Positions 33,649-42,908 of a stretch of DNA of 64,000 nucleotides are shown here, piece by piece; position 1 is the stretch's first letter; every line of letters begins with the position of its first letter. The notes beneath the pieces are model-generated. The model saw nothing but the letters and a program-made list of their open reading frames with translations, had not been told where the DNA came from and searched no databases. Origin of the DNA: Selenomonadales bacterium (GTDB lineage: Bacteria > Bacillota > Clostridia > Christensenellales > QALW01); assembly GCA_003150515.1 (NCBI GenBank), contig QALW01000021.1, positions 1-64,000 on the forward strand, written 5' to 3'. Position numbers and translations under genes: made by a program.

Positions 33649-34781
33649 AAAAATGATTGCCCATTTAAATCATACTGTATTCCGAAAAAATGAGCTATGC
33701 TCGCCGCAACGTCTGAAAAATTCCGCGTATGCTTGTTCCCGGAACGAATTTTTTTGCCCCAAAGCAAAAGGGGCGTATATTCCCGCGAATGGTCTGTGCT
33801 GGCCGTAGCCGGATCGCAGCCGTGATCTCCAGTTATAATCAGGATATCCTCATCTTTCAGCCTGTCCAATATTGCAGGCAGCGCGCAGTCAAATTCCTCT
33901 AAAGCGCGCGCATAGCCTTCGGGATCATTTCTATGCCCGTAAAGCGAATCAAAATCCACCAAATTAACAAAAAGCAGGCCGCTAAAAGGATTATCCAGCA
34001 GTTTAAGCGTCCTTTCAATACAGGCAGGATTGCCCTTATCGGGATAATTGTCCGTTATACCGCATTGGGCAAATATATCCCCTATTTTGCCTACGCCAAT
34101 AACTTTAAGCGCGTTTTCGCTTAAAATATTCAAAACGGTGCGTCCCGGATTAAGAGAAAAATCATGTCTGTTTTTTGTACGGATAAAATTGCCGGGAACG
34201 CCTGTAAACGGACGCGCAATTATTCTGCCTACGGCGTATTCGCCCGACATAATTTCGCGCGCTTCCCTGCACATCTTATATAATTCTTCCAAAGGAATAA
34301 TTTCCTCATGAGCCGCTATTTGAAGCACACTGTCCGCCGAAGTATATACTATAGGCGAACCGGAGCGCATATGCTCCCTGCCCAGCTCCTCTATAATTAC
34401 CGTTCCCGACGCGGCCTTATTGCCCAATATTTTTCTGCCGAACGCCTTTTCCAGCCTGGCAACTATTTCGGGAGGAAACTTTTTAAAGGTTGGAAACGGA
34501 GCGGATAAAATTTTCCCCATCAGTTCCCAATGGCCTGTGGTTGTATCTTTCCCCGGAGAACGTTCAATCAGCCTTCCGTACGCGGCGCAGGGAGAAGAAA
34601 CGCCTTTTTCATAGTCCACGCCGTCAATATTAAAAAGCCCCATTGCAGACATATTAGGCAGCTTTGCTTTTCCCAGAAGCACAGCGCTTTTTAAAGTATT
34701 GCTGCCAACGTCTCCGTAACTGGCCGCATCAGGCAGTTCTCCTACGCCCAGGCTGTCCAATACGATTACTACGCATCTCAT
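33645..34781 (-). CDS. deoB: phosphopentomutase
   Basis: A 378-residue metalloenzyme of the alkaline phosphatase superfamily that interconverts (deoxy)ribose 1- and 5-phosphates in nucleoside salvage. The N-terminus VVIVLDSLGVGELPDAASYGDVGSNT is diagnostic: a metal-binding Asp and the phospho-Thr (T in SNT). Metal ligands continue in FVNLVDFDSLYGHRND and ILIITGDHGCDPATASTDHSREY. It is coupled to purine nucleoside phosphorylase and preceded by an extended -10 promoter inside the end of spoIIM. Confidence 0.97.
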   Translation of the reverse strand: MRCVVIVLDSLGVGELPDAASYGDVGSNTLKSAVLLGKAKLPNMSAMGLFNIDGVDYEKGVSSPCAAYGRLIERSPGKDTTTGHWELMGKILSAPFPTFKKFPPEIVARLEKAFGRKILGNKAASGTVIIEELGREHMRSGSPIVYTSADSVLQIAAHEEIIPLEELYKMCREAREIMSGEYAVGRIIARPFTGVPGNFIRTKNRHDFSLNPGRTVLNILSENALKVIGVGKIGDIFAQCGITDNYPDKGNPACIERTLKLLDNPFSGLLFVNLVDFDSLYGHRNDPEGYARALEEFDCALPAILDRLKDEDILIITGDHGCDPATASTDHSREYTPLLLWGKKIRSGNKHTRNFSDVAASIAHFFGIQYDLNGQSFL

Positions 34782-34875
34782 TAAATATTTCCTCCATAAG
34801 CTCTTAGGCCGGGCTGGCTCACGCCCGTTTTGCAGAGCTGCGCGGTTTATATGCTTTAATAACGTCTTTTATAAT

Positions 34876-34903
34876 ATTATATCATAAAATTCCGCTGAAT
34901 AAA
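34876..34903 (-). promoter_or_regulatory. extended -10 promoter of deoB
   Basis: On the minus strand TTTATT (34898-34903), 16 bp, TGA-TATAAT (-10 at 34876-34881). The TGn extension makes up for a weak -35. It overlaps the last codons of spoIIM and lies about 95 bp before the deoB start. Confidence 0.55.
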
Positions 34904-35520
34904 CTATAAATTCCGTTCATTATTAAAGGCATTATAAGAGTAACGTATAGGCTGGCGGGAATAGCGGCTACAATTGCGCAGATGAAAAATTGCAGATAAC
35001 CCAAATCCTCTCTCCCTATGCCGCGCTTCCCTTTAAATTGCCTGCGTTTTTTCAATCGTATAAGGGCGAGAACGGAACAGAAAAAATATATAGGCAGCAA
35101 AAGCAGATATTGCGGCAGAAGCGCCAAAAGCAGAATTAAAAAGCCGTCAAAGCCTAACAGGCTCAAGAGCATGGAAGCCGAAAAGCCTAAAACAAAGCCT
35201 CGTCCTCCCAGAATAAGCTCGGTCAGCGGATATGTAAATGTAAAAAGCCCCAGCAGCATTATAAAAAATATAGTCTCAGCCGAGCTTAGAAAAGAAGTAA
35301 AGAATATTCCCCATCTGTCCGCGCTGCCGTTAGCTATATAGCCAAGATAGGATTCCATATAGCGTCCGAAGCCGTCGCTGAAAAAATCTCCGACATATTT
35401 ATAATAAAAGCAGCCGCTGCTGACTCCTATAAGAAAAAATACCAGCGCAATAATATAACCGGTTAAATTTTCTTTTATATGCTGGACAATGTTCTGTTTA
35501 ATATACCCCATTTTTACCAT
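34882..35520 (-). CDS. spoIIM: stage II sporulation protein M
   Basis: A 212-residue membrane protein of SpoIIM length (about 214 in Bacillus). Five or six hydrophobic helices are visible: near 20-40, 72-90, 95-112, 118-155 and 170-205, with the conserved-looking LGLFTFTYPLTELILGGRGFVLG. SpoIIM is part of the DMP complex (SpoIID, SpoIIM, SpoIIP) that thins septal peptidoglycan so that the mother-cell membrane can engulf the forespore. spoIIP lies at 55052 in this window; spoIID is not seen. The start has an AGGGG site. It is next to deoB, as in Bacillus. Confidence 0.94.
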   Translation of the reverse strand: MVKMGYIKQNIVQHIKENLTGYIIALVFFLIGVSSGCFYYKYVGDFFSDGFGRYMESYLGYIANGSADRWGIFFTSFLSSAETIFFIMLLGLFTFTYPLTELILGGRGFVLGFSASMLLSLLGFDGFLILLLALLPQYLLLLPIYFFCSVLALIRLKKRRQFKGKRGIGREDLGYLQFFICAIVAAIPASLYVTLIMPLIMNGIYSLFSGIL

Positions 35521-35952
35521 ATTTTCATCCCCTTCAAATAATATTCTATTGAAAGGGACTAGTTAGCATTCATATTAATAAAATGCTTTTTATATATAAT
35601 AAAATAAGTAATATTAATTAGTTTTTAATTAAATGTAATTATAAATGTTTGGGAGAACTTATATAAAAAACCGCAGATAAAACATCAATAAAACAGAATA
35701 AAATGCTCATTAAAAATAGCTTATAATCAGCGTTTAACCATGCAGAATGGCGCACAAATACAGTACGCCATCAACAAAGCAAATGTTCGCTTATTTTTCT
35801 TTAAATACTAACAATTTTCAATGTTTTTATTTCAATTCCGCTATTTTGATGAAAAAATTAAAATATTATAACACTATAAGATTTAAAATCTCAAAAAACT
35901 CGTTTTTGCTCTACAAAAGACAAGCTCTGTAAAATCGGGCCCGATTTAGAAC
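35521..35952. other. 432-bp AT-rich spacer between spoIIM and spo0A
   Basis: No gene and no clear RNA structure. The sequence is very AT-rich with many TATAAT-like words. An inverted repeat AGCATT...AATGCT spans about 35565-35587 upstream of spoIIM, and a palindrome ATCGGGCCCGAT lies near 35935-35946 just after the spo0A stop. A SigE-type promoter for spoIIM was looked for but not found with confidence. Confidence 0.45.
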
Positions 35953-36678
35953 TTATTCTTCAAAGGTATTGCTGATATAGTCGCAGATAAAGCCGATGAA
36001 TTCGCTGTTTGTAGGTTTGCCCTTATCCGAACGTATGCTGAATCCGAATAAGGCGTTTATATATTCTAAGTCGCCGCAAATCCAAGCGGTCTCTATACTG
36101 TTTCGGATATTGCGTTCAATACAGTTGGGACGGTTGCCGTATTTATCCGCAAGCTGCTGATATATTTTTCCCATATTATTATAGTAGGGATACGCATTGC
36201 CGTTTCTTACAAGAAGCATAATCAAATCAAGCAAATAATTAAAGCCCAGCAGATTAGGCCTCATGCCGATTTTCTTTAATGTATCTCCTATGTATTTAGC
36301 TAATTTGTTTTCCCGCTCCTTAGAAATTCCCTCAATATTTATTCCTCCTCCGGCGTAGGATGAAATAAAATCCAGCAGCTGATGTTTTTCTTCGTGCTTT
36401 TTAAACACTCTTACCGCGCCGAGAGAGGTTGCTATTCGCGCTAGGAAAGCATCATTAAGCTCGGAGTAAACAATAAATTTTGTATTTTCCAGGCCCTCCA
36501 ATTTTTTCAGCAGACCAATGCCGTCCAAATCTCTTAGAATATAATCAGTTATAACAACATCCGGAGCAATTTCCATTACTGCATCCGCCAGTTCTTTGCC
36601 TGACTGGTATATTCCCTTTACAGCAAGCTGTCCGTCAAATGCATTTTCTTGTTCAGTAGTACCCAGCAGTATTCTCAT
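35953..36678 (-). CDS. spo0A: Spo0A-type sporulation master regulator with degenerate receiver
   Basis: A 241-residue response regulator. The C-terminal half is a good Spo0A effector domain (LLGFNYLLDLIMLLV, IERNIRNSIETAW recognition helix, then KPTNSEFIGFICDYI). The N-terminal receiver is odd: it starts MRILLGTTEQENAFDG, with Thr-Thr where the Mg-binding Asp pair belongs, and helix 1 is about 10 residues short. The phospho-acceptor Asp45 (VVITDYILRDLDG), a Ser72 for the switch Thr/Ser, and Lys93 remain, but the usual Pro after it is Lys. It is next to spoIVB, the classical order. It may be the main Spo0A with altered phosphorylation, or a variant in a genome with a second copy. Confidence 0.9.
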   Translation of the reverse strand: MRILLGTTEQENAFDGQLAVKGIYQSGKELADAVMEIAPDVVITDYILRDLDGIGLLKKLEGLENTKFIVYSELNDAFLARIATSLGAVRVFKKHEEKHQLLDFISSYAGGGINIEGISKERENKLAKYIGDTLKKIGMRPNLLGFNYLLDLIMLLVRNGNAYPYYNNMGKIYQQLADKYGNRPNCIERNIRNSIETAWICGDLEYINALFGFSIRSDKGKPTNSEFIGFICDYISNTFEE

Positions 36679-36725
36679 AGTATTCTCCTCCTTTATATTA
36701 TATCTGCCTTTTACCTAGTAAAGAT

Positions 36726-36754
36726 ATTATATTAAAAATTAACATATTTTGCAA
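36726..36754 (-). promoter_or_regulatory. sigma-A-type promoter of spo0A
   Basis: On the minus strand TTGCAA (36749-36754), 17 bp, TATAAT (36726-36731), about 50 bp before the ATG at 36678. The start has a perfect AAAGGAGGAG site. The 308-bp spacer upstream is AT-rich with no other gene. Confidence 0.75.
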
Positions 36755-36860
36755 GGGAATTTTATACAAAATATATTATTGTTAATTATTTTGTTTAGTT
36801 TGTTGTGTGATGACTAGTTACTATACATACAATTCCTTACACTCATCATAATTACCAATT

Positions 36861-36867
36861 ATCGACA
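36861..36867 (-). promoter_or_regulatory. candidate 0A box upstream of spo0A
   Basis: TGTCGAT on the minus strand, one base off the Spo0A box TGTCGAA, lies about 110 bp upstream of the spo0A -35. This would allow autoregulation as in Bacillus. A single 7-mer is weak evidence. Confidence 0.35.
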
Positions 36868-36934
36868 TTCATATACATTTATTGAATCCCAACATTTCCG
36901 CTGTATGTCGTTTTTATGCGAAAATCTGCAACAG

Positions 36935-36964
36935 AAAAAGAGAAGCCCTTAATATTAAGGCTTC
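36935..36964 (-). terminator. terminator of spoIVB
   Basis: Stem GAAGCCTTAA-type (36942-36952 with 36955-36964, one bulge) is followed on the minus strand by TCTTTTTCTG. It lies about 22 bp after the spoIVB stop. Confidence 0.75.
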
Positions 36965-36986
36965 CCTTTATAAAAATTATTTTCAT

Positions 36987-38243
36987 TTATTCCTGCATCC
37001 AATCTATATACAGCGCATACCCTTTCTGGGGATCGCTTATTAATACATGAGTAACCGCTCCTATTAGCTTGCCATTCTGCAATATAGGACTGCCGCTCAT
37101 TCCCTGCACAATGCCCCCCGTTTTTTCCAGCAGCCTTTGATCGGTAACTTCTATTATCATGCTCTTTGAAGCCCTTACATCCTGCTTATTGGCCTTTATA
37201 ATATTGATTTCATATTCTTGTATGCCTTGTCCGTCAACAGTTGTTAAAATTGTAGCTTTTCCCTCTTTGACGCTATTTCGGGAAGCCACCTGCACTCCCT
37301 GAGGATAGAGCTCATTTATTATATCCGAATAAGTATCTCCGTAAAGGCCGAATTCGGTATTGGCCGAGATGCTGCCGTAAGCGGGCGAATTTAATCTAAA
37401 GCTTCCTTTAAGCTCGCCTGGGATGCCTTTTTTGCCTTTTACAATATCGTTAATAGTACATTCCACAATTTCTCCTGTGCCTACCGGGAGGATTGTGCCG
37501 GTATCCGGATCGGTTATAGCGTGGCCCAGCGCGGCATATTTTTTATTTTCATTATCCGCATAGGTTATAGTGCCTATTCCGGCCGTGCTGTCCCTAAGCC
37601 ATAGTCCCAGCCTGTATTTTTTCTCATATACGTCGTAAGCGGGCGTTATATTTACTTCCACGCTTTTATTATTTCTTAGCACGCTCAGCTTTATAGGCTT
37701 ATCCTTGCTTTCCTCTACCAATTGGCCAAGCTGCCGGGCGTTCAGAAGCTGCTGACCGTTTACTTTAGTTATTATGTCCCCGTCAAAAAGTCCCGCTTGC
37801 ATTGCAGGGTTAACTTTTTTTCCATCCTGACAGGAAATGTCTGAATTGCCGGCAACAATTACGCCGTTGGTAAATAACGAAACTCCAATGCACATTCCTC
37901 CCGGAGTAACGTTTTTTTGAGGAAGAATATATACCTCAATATTCTTTATTTCCATTCCCAGAAAGGAAACAGGAACGTTTCCCCTTATTATTTCATTTTC
38001 GCCTTCTCCCAGATGTTTGAATATCTCAGAATCATTTGCTATATCCGCGCTGGCGCTTAATACCAAACTGTTTTGATTCTCGTAAAGGCTGAAAGGAAAG
38101 GAGCATTTCAGCCCCACCTCTTCGTTTTCATATATCACCACCCTGTCAGGAAGCTCAAACAGCTCAACAAGGGGCGCGCTTCTCAGGGCGGTTAGAAGCA
38201 AACCCGCGCCGGCAAGAGCTATCAATTTATTTTTTAATTTCAA
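36987..38243 (-). CDS. spoIVB: SpoIVB intercompartmental signalling protease
   Basis: A 418-residue serine peptidase secreted from the forespore into the intermembrane space, where it starts the cascade that activates pro-SigK. An N-terminal anchor helix (about 6-22) precedes a PDZ domain (about 115-205, with GDIITKVNGQQLL). The peptidase part carries the conserved ALGHAITDPDTG with the catalytic His and GMSGSPIL with Ser383. Length is close to the Bacillus 426 aa. It lies between recN and spo0A, the standard order recN-spoIVB-spo0A. Confidence 0.96.
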   Translation of the reverse strand: MKLKNKLIALAGAGLLLTALRSAPLVELFELPDRVVIYENEEVGLKCSFPFSLYENQNSLVLSASADIANDSEIFKHLGEGENEIIRGNVPVSFLGMEIKNIEVYILPQKNVTPGGMCIGVSLFTNGVIVAGNSDISCQDGKKVNPAMQAGLFDGDIITKVNGQQLLNARQLGQLVEESKDKPIKLSVLRNNKSVEVNITPAYDVYEKKYRLGLWLRDSTAGIGTITYADNENKKYAALGHAITDPDTGTILPVGTGEIVECTINDIVKGKKGIPGELKGSFRLNSPAYGSISANTEFGLYGDTYSDIINELYPQGVQVASRNSVKEGKATILTTVDGQGIQEYEINIIKANKQDVRASKSMIIEVTDQRLLEKTGGIVQGMSGSPILQNGKLIGAVTHVLISDPQKGYALYIDWMQE

Positions 38244-38313
38244 TTTCTTTCAACTCCAAATCATTTAAAATTCCGTTTCTATATCTTTTGTAAATGCCAT
38301 GCAAATATGCTTG

Positions 38314-38349
38314 TTAAAAAAATAAAGCTTCGACAAAAAATGCCGAAGC
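38314..38349 (-). terminator. terminator of nadK-argR-recN
   Basis: Stem GCTTCG (38344-38349) with CGAAGC (38327-38332), followed on the minus strand by TTTATTTTTTT. It ends the recN transcript before spoIVB. Confidence 0.75.
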
Positions 38350-38382
38350 CCATTAAAAACTTATGTTTTTCAAATTGTTAAA

Positions 38383-40068
38383 TTATGTATTATTTTTTAA
38401 TCCATGCTTATAAGCGGCGCAGGCTTCCAGCATTTCTCTGGCGTGCCCCCGGGCAAGCGCCGTTTCTCCTCCGCCGGTAAGCCTGGCAATTTCATTAATC
38501 CTGCCTTCCTCCTCCAAAAGAGAAAGCCTGGTAACGGTATTATCAGGAGTGGATATTTTTTCAATAAAATAATGTCTGTCCGCCATGGAGGCGATTACTG
38601 CCAGATGGGTAACGCAAAGCACCTGATGCAAAGCGGCTATTCCCGCCATTTTTTCAGCGGTCACTCTTGCCATGCGCCCGCTTATGCCCGTGTCTATTTC
38701 ATCAAAAACCATAGTTGGAATCATATCTCTCTGAGCGAAAATGCCTTTGATTGCAAGCATAAGCCGGCTTAATTCGCCGCCTGAAATAATTTTAGTCAGA
38801 GGCTTAAGCGGTTGGCCCGGATTAGCGGAAAACATAAATTCAGCCCTGTCCGCGCCGTCCTGAGAGGGTTGTTTTTTATCCAGCTCAATTTGAAACAGCG
38901 CCTTTTCCATGCCCAGTTCGGCTAATTCCTTTTTAATTTTTTCAGAAAGCTGCGTCGCGGCATTTTTTCTTACGGCAGTAAGCAGGTCGCATTTTTCAAC
39001 CAATTCAAGCTGTTTCTGTTCCAATTCTATTTTTAAATTTTCAATGGTCTGCCCCGCGTTAAGAAGCTCGTCCAATTCTTCCTCGGCCCTGTGCATATAT
39101 TCTAAAGCCTTTTGTTCAGTATCCCCGTATTTACGCAGCAGCTCCGAAATTACTTCCATGCGCTTTTCCACTTGCTCCAACCGGCGCGGATCATTCTCCG
39201 AAGCGTCTAATTGCTCTGATAATTCGCCGCTTATATCTTCCAATTCATAATAAGCGGATTCCATTCTCTGCGCCAGCTCGTTAAAATCATCCGTATAGCG
39301 TCCCAGAGAATTAATAGCGCTTATGCCCGAGCGTATAAGATCCAGCGCGGCGCCGTCTTCCTTAAGCGATTGATAGCATTCGTTGAGCCCCTGAGCAATC
39401 TGCTCTATATTAAGCAGCCTGGAACGCTCGCTGTTAAGTTCATCCAATTCTCCAGGCTCCAATTCCGCCATTTGAATTTCATCAATCTGATATTTTAATA
39501 AATCTATTTTCCGCGCTCTTTCCTCATCCGTACCCCAATCTCCATGCAGTCTGCGCTGAATGCCTTTATATTCCTCATACGCTTTACCCGCCATATTGCG
39601 GGCCTGAATCGCTTTTTCCCCGGCATAAGCGTCCAAAAAACTTAAATGATTTTCGCTTTTTAAAAGAGCCTGATGCTCATGCTGGCCATGGATATCCACC
39701 AGCCAGGAGGACACTTCGCGCAGCATAGAGAGCGTAACCATCTTACCGTTTATACGGCAGGAGCTTCGTCCGTCGCTGGTCAGCTCGCGGGATAATATAA
39801 GGCAGTCGTCCTCGCAATCCAGCCCCATTTCTTCCAACGCGTCCGCACGCCCCGGAGGAAGATTAAAGCAGCCCTGAACAAAGCCCTTATTCTGCCCCAT
39901 TCTGACCAATTCCTTATCTCCTCTGGCGCCGAAAAGCAAATTCAGCGAATCCACCAATATGGATTTGCCCGCACCCGTCTCGCCTGTTATTACATTAAGC
40001 CCTTCGCCAAATTCGACATTAATATTATCCATAAGGGCTATATTTTTAACATTTAGGCTCCTAAGCAT
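38383..40068 (-). CDS. recN: DNA repair protein RecN
   Basis: A 561-residue SMC-like ATPase that acts early in double-strand break repair. The N-terminal Walker A GETGAGKS lies at 29-36, a long coiled coil covers about 150-360, and the C-terminal ABC signature (ISGGELSRLMLAIK) and Walker B (MVFDEIDTGISG) complete the ATP site. Length matches the family (about 555-570). It lies 10 bp after argR and belongs to the nadK-argR-recN operon. Confidence 0.97.
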   Translation of the reverse strand: MLRSLNVKNIALMDNINVEFGEGLNVITGETGAGKSILVDSLNLLFGARGDKELVRMGQNKGFVQGCFNLPPGRADALEEMGLDCEDDCLILSRELTSDGRSSCRINGKMVTLSMLREVSSWLVDIHGQHEHQALLKSENHLSFLDAYAGEKAIQARNMAGKAYEEYKGIQRRLHGDWGTDEERARKIDLLKYQIDEIQMAELEPGELDELNSERSRLLNIEQIAQGLNECYQSLKEDGAALDLIRSGISAINSLGRYTDDFNELAQRMESAYYELEDISGELSEQLDASENDPRRLEQVEKRMEVISELLRKYGDTEQKALEYMHRAEEELDELLNAGQTIENLKIELEQKQLELVEKCDLLTAVRKNAATQLSEKIKKELAELGMEKALFQIELDKKQPSQDGADRAEFMFSANPGQPLKPLTKIISGGELSRLMLAIKGIFAQRDMIPTMVFDEIDTGISGRMARVTAEKMAGIAALHQVLCVTHLAVIASMADRHYFIEKISTPDNTVTRLSLLEEEGRINEIARLTGGGETALARGHAREMLEACAAYKHGLKNNT

Positions 40069-40078
40069 ATAAACCTTC

Positions 40079-40531
40079 CTAATTCATAAGCTTCTTAAAC
40101 TGATTCATAACGCCTCTGACCGATTGATTATCGGCAGTTATTACAAGCACCGTATCATCCCCTGCAACGCAGCCTATAATCCTATCGTTATTCATAGAAT
40201 CCACCACAACCGCTACAGTATTAGCGCTTCCCTGAATGGTTTTAATTACTATTAAATTATTTGCGTCCTGAATGGAAAGCACGGCGCCCGCAAATAATTT
40301 ATGAAATCTTTCCTCCTGCTCGCTTTTATTTTTATGTTCAGTAGAATATTTATAACCGCCCTTTTTAGAAGGGACTTTTATTAGCTGCAGCTCTTTTATA
40401 TCCCGGGAAACAGTAGCCTGAGTAACCTGGAAACCATTTATTCTAAGTTCGTTTGCCAGCTCGTCCTGCGTTTCCAATTCCTTGGATTCTATTAGCTCAA
40501 GTATTTTAGAATGTCTCTTGGATTTCATCAT
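40079..40531 (-). CDS. argR: arginine repressor ArgR/AhrC
   Basis: A 150-residue regulator with an N-terminal winged helix (RHSKILELIESKELETQDELANEL, then QATVSRDIKEL) and a C-terminal oligomerisation and arginine-binding domain ending in CVAGDDTVLVITAD. It forms hexamers that repress arginine biosynthesis and activate catabolism when arginine is present. Its place between nadK and recN is conserved in many Firmicutes. Confidence 0.97.
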   Translation of the reverse strand: MMKSKRHSKILELIESKELETQDELANELRINGFQVTQATVSRDIKELQLIKVPSKKGGYKYSTEHKNKSEQEERFHKLFAGAVLSIQDANNLIVIKTIQGSANTVAVVVDSMNNDRIIGCVAGDDTVLVITADNQSVRGVMNQFKKLMN

Positions 40532-40543
40532 TTACCCGCTTTC

Positions 40544-41398
40544 CTATATTTTTTCCTCGCCCGAAACGCTCCATTCATTAAGCTTGGAATTAAGCAGCCT
40601 ATAAAAATTCCTGTTTTTTACAGTCAAAAACCGAGCGTTAAAGGGCGCCCGCGTAACGGTAATTTCAGCATGGTTTTCATTAAGCCGCTGCTCCATGCCG
40701 TCGTATATAATGGATACGTCCGCGTCAGCAACTACTCTTATTTTAATTATTTCATTATCCGGAAATACTATTGGACGCGCCCTCAGAGTGTGCGCGCATA
40801 CGGGAGTCAGCAGCATTGCAGATAAAGAAGGGGAAAGCACGGGCCCTCCGGCGGAAAGAGAATATGCCGTAGAGCCGGTAGGACTGGCTATAATAAGCCC
40901 GTCGGCATAAAAACTGTCCGCCATAATCTCTCCGGCAAACACATCCAGACGTATAATGCGTTCATATACGGCTCTATGTACAGAAATTTCATTAAGCGCA
41001 TAGAGCTTCTTGCCGTGCACCTGGCATTCCAGCATCATCCGCTCGTCAATTTTATAATTGCCCGCGGCTATAATATCCAAAGCGTCGTTTATTTCAGCAA
41101 TCTCAATTTCCGAAAGAAAGCCCAGCCGCCCCATGTTAATGCCCATAACCGGCTTGCCTTTTATAGAAGCTTCGGCGATTACTCCCAGCATAGTGCCGTC
41201 CCCGCCCACTACAAATATAGCGCTGCTTCTGTTGAAAAAAGTAGAACGGCTTATAACGGGACGTTCTAATTTTTCGGCTACGTCACCAAAAAGCACCGGC
41301 TCAATTCCCCGTTTTTCCAGCAATTCAAGAAGCAGACGGGTAACCTCAAGAGTTATATCCTTATTAAGATTAACTATTATTCCTATACATTTAAGCAT
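40544..41398 (-). CDS. nadK: NAD kinase
   Basis: A 284-residue enzyme that phosphorylates NAD to NADP. The diagnostic GGDGT is at 65-69, followed by NMGRLGFLSEI and the substrate motif SPTGSTAYSLSAGGP. It is the first gene of the nadK-argR-recN operon, with a strong promoter 19 bp upstream and a GGAGG site. In many relatives dxs and a TlyA-type gene precede it; here those are not adjacent. Confidence 0.96.
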   Translation of the reverse strand: MLKCIGIIVNLNKDITLEVTRLLLELLEKRGIEPVLFGDVAEKLERPVISRSTFFNRSSAIFVVGGDGTMLGVIAEASIKGKPVMGINMGRLGFLSEIEIAEINDALDIIAAGNYKIDERMMLECQVHGKKLYALNEISVHRAVYERIIRLDVFAGEIMADSFYADGLIIASPTGSTAYSLSAGGPVLSPSLSAMLLTPVCAHTLRARPIVFPDNEIIKIRVVADADVSIIYDGMEQRLNENHAEITVTRAPFNARFLTVKNRNFYRLLNSKLNEWSVSGEEKI

Positions 41399-41416
41399 TA
41401 GCGCACCTCCGTATAT

Positions 41417-41445
41417 ATTATATACGAAACTGCATAAATATACAA
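41417..41445 (-). promoter_or_regulatory. sigma-A-type promoter of nadK-argR-recN
   Basis: On the minus strand TTGTAT (41440-41445), 17 bp, TATAAT (41417-41422), leaving a leader of only about 12 nt before the nadK ATG at 41398. Confidence 0.75.
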
Positions 41446-41479
41446 GGAGATAATTTAAAAATATCCGCGCGTTAAATTA

Positions 41480-42079
41480 TTAGGCAGTTTTCTCCGTGAA
41501 TTTAACCGAACAGCCGTTAAGGGAAATATACAGGGTAAATTCTTCCCGGCCGTCATGAAATTTAGTCACTCCCGTGCCGGCATAACCCTTTTTATTTTCA
41601 AAAGAAAGCTCGTAAACTGCCCCCTGAGCGTTTTGATTGCTGAGCTTATAAAAAATCTCCCAGCTTTTTCCGCCTGCATCTCTGCTTAATAGGATTCTGC
41701 CTCCGCCTGTCTTAATATCAAATTCGCCGACCTCTGCGTCGGGATAAAATTCCGAATTTTCATCCGAACAAATAGTTATATTGCCCGAATCATCCTGGAA
41801 CAAAACAAACTGCCAGTCGTGATTTTCTATTGACAGTTCTTTAAGAGCGGAATTGTATAAAAATAAGCAAGGCAGCGCCAGGCACACGGCGGCCATTATG
41901 ATAATCAGCCATATAATCAGTCTTTTGCGGTTATTAACGGCTTTCAATTCCTCTTTAACGCCTAATTCTATCCCGTCAGGAGAGCCGCTTTTAAAATTCT
42001 GCTCCCCGCCGTTATCAATCTTAATAATAACGTCCCCGGTTCTTTTTTCCATTTTCATTTTGGCCATAGCTATATTCAT
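41480..42079 (-). CDS. single-pass membrane protein of unknown function
   Basis: A 199-residue protein. The first 50 residues are charged and probably cytosolic, one transmembrane helix (RLIIWLIIIMAAVCLALPCLFLY) follows at about 53-75, and the outer domain of some 120 residues is beta-rich (GRILLSRDAGGKSWEIFYKL, then LYISLNGCSVKF). I do not recognise a family. It lies 16 bp after the MBL-fold gene in the same direction, with an AAAGGAAG site, so the two are likely co-transcribed. Confidence 0.65.
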   Translation of the reverse strand: MNIAMAKMKMEKRTGDVIIKIDNGGEQNFKSGSPDGIELGVKEELKAVNNRKRLIIWLIIIMAAVCLALPCLFLYNSALKELSIENHDWQFVLFQDDSGNITICSDENSEFYPDAEVGEFDIKTGGGRILLSRDAGGKSWEIFYKLSNQNAQGAVYELSFENKKGYAGTGVTKFHDGREEFTLYISLNGCSVKFTEKTA

Positions 42080-42095
42080 TCAATCTTCCTTTAAA

Positions 42096-42908
42096 TTAAT
42101 ATTTTACAGTTTTCTTGGTTTTAGTATCAAACATTACGGTATGGTCAAAACAGGTTATATTTTTCACGCCCAGCTTTTCCATCCATTTAATAACCTCCTG
42201 AGTCTTAAAGGGACCGGTGCCCGGAATACCGCCTATATAAGGCACGTTCTGCCAAAGCCAATCAGGCGTAGGCCAAAAGGCCCATTCAGGATTAATTGCC
42301 TGATATACTTCTTCCTCTACTCCGCCTTGGCCGTGATGCGCCATCTGCACGGCGTCAGCTTTGAGATTATAGCCTTTTTGCAGCAGCCGGCGTCCGCCCT
42401 CTGCTCCTAAATCGCCAAGAATTAAAAGAGTAAAATCATCTTCGCTCACTCGGAAGACACAGGACTGATTATTAAAAGGCTCGTTCAGCAAATCTGGATT
42501 GGCTCCGGATAGAACCTCTACTTTCATAGAGCCCAGTTGGAATACCTGGCCTTCCTGAATTCTGAATACATTATCTAAAGTCCGCTCAAATTGATTCCAA
42601 TTAAGCAAATCCTCCTCGCCCCTCTTGCCCCGGGCCCAAGCATCAGGCAGCATAGAAGTTCCGATTCTATCTACTGTAATTCCCTGCGGTTCGGTTAATA
42701 CGCCTATTACAGCGTTATGATGGTCGCAATGCGGATGGGTAATCAGCCAAAGAGACACATGCCCGCCGGCGCTTTTAATAAGACGCCTCAGTTCGTCTTC
42801 ATTGCCGCTGTATCCTCCGTCCACAACCAAAAGTTCGCCGCTCTCGGCAATAATCTCATATCCCATGCTTTGTTTGGCATTCATGTTGGTCTGCTGAATT
42901 ATTTTCAT
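42096..42908 (-). CDS. MBL-fold metallohydrolase, ComEC/Rec2-like
   Basis: A 270-residue metallo-beta-lactamase-fold protein with THPHCDHHNAV (His58, His60, Asp62, His63 as metal ligands), ILGDLGAEGGRRLL and AHHGQGGVEEEVYQ for further ligands. It resembles the hydrolase domain of ComEC or its stand-alone relatives, but without transmembrane parts or signal peptide. The substrate is unknown. The start has an AAGGAGC site. It lies between the single-pass membrane protein gene and the division cluster. Confidence 0.85.
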   Translation of the reverse strand: MKIIQQTNMNAKQSMGYEIIAESGELLVVDGGYSGNEDELRRLIKSAGGHVSLWLITHPHCDHHNAVIGVLTEPQGITVDRIGTSMLPDAWARGKRGEEDLLNWNQFERTLDNVFRIQEGQVFQLGSMKVEVLSGANPDLLNEPFNNQSCVFRVSEDDFTLLILGDLGAEGGRRLLQKGYNLKADAVQMAHHGQGGVEEEVYQAINPEWAFWPTPDWLWQNVPYIGGIPGTGPFKTQEVIKWMEKLGVKNITCFDHTVMFDTKTKKTVKY

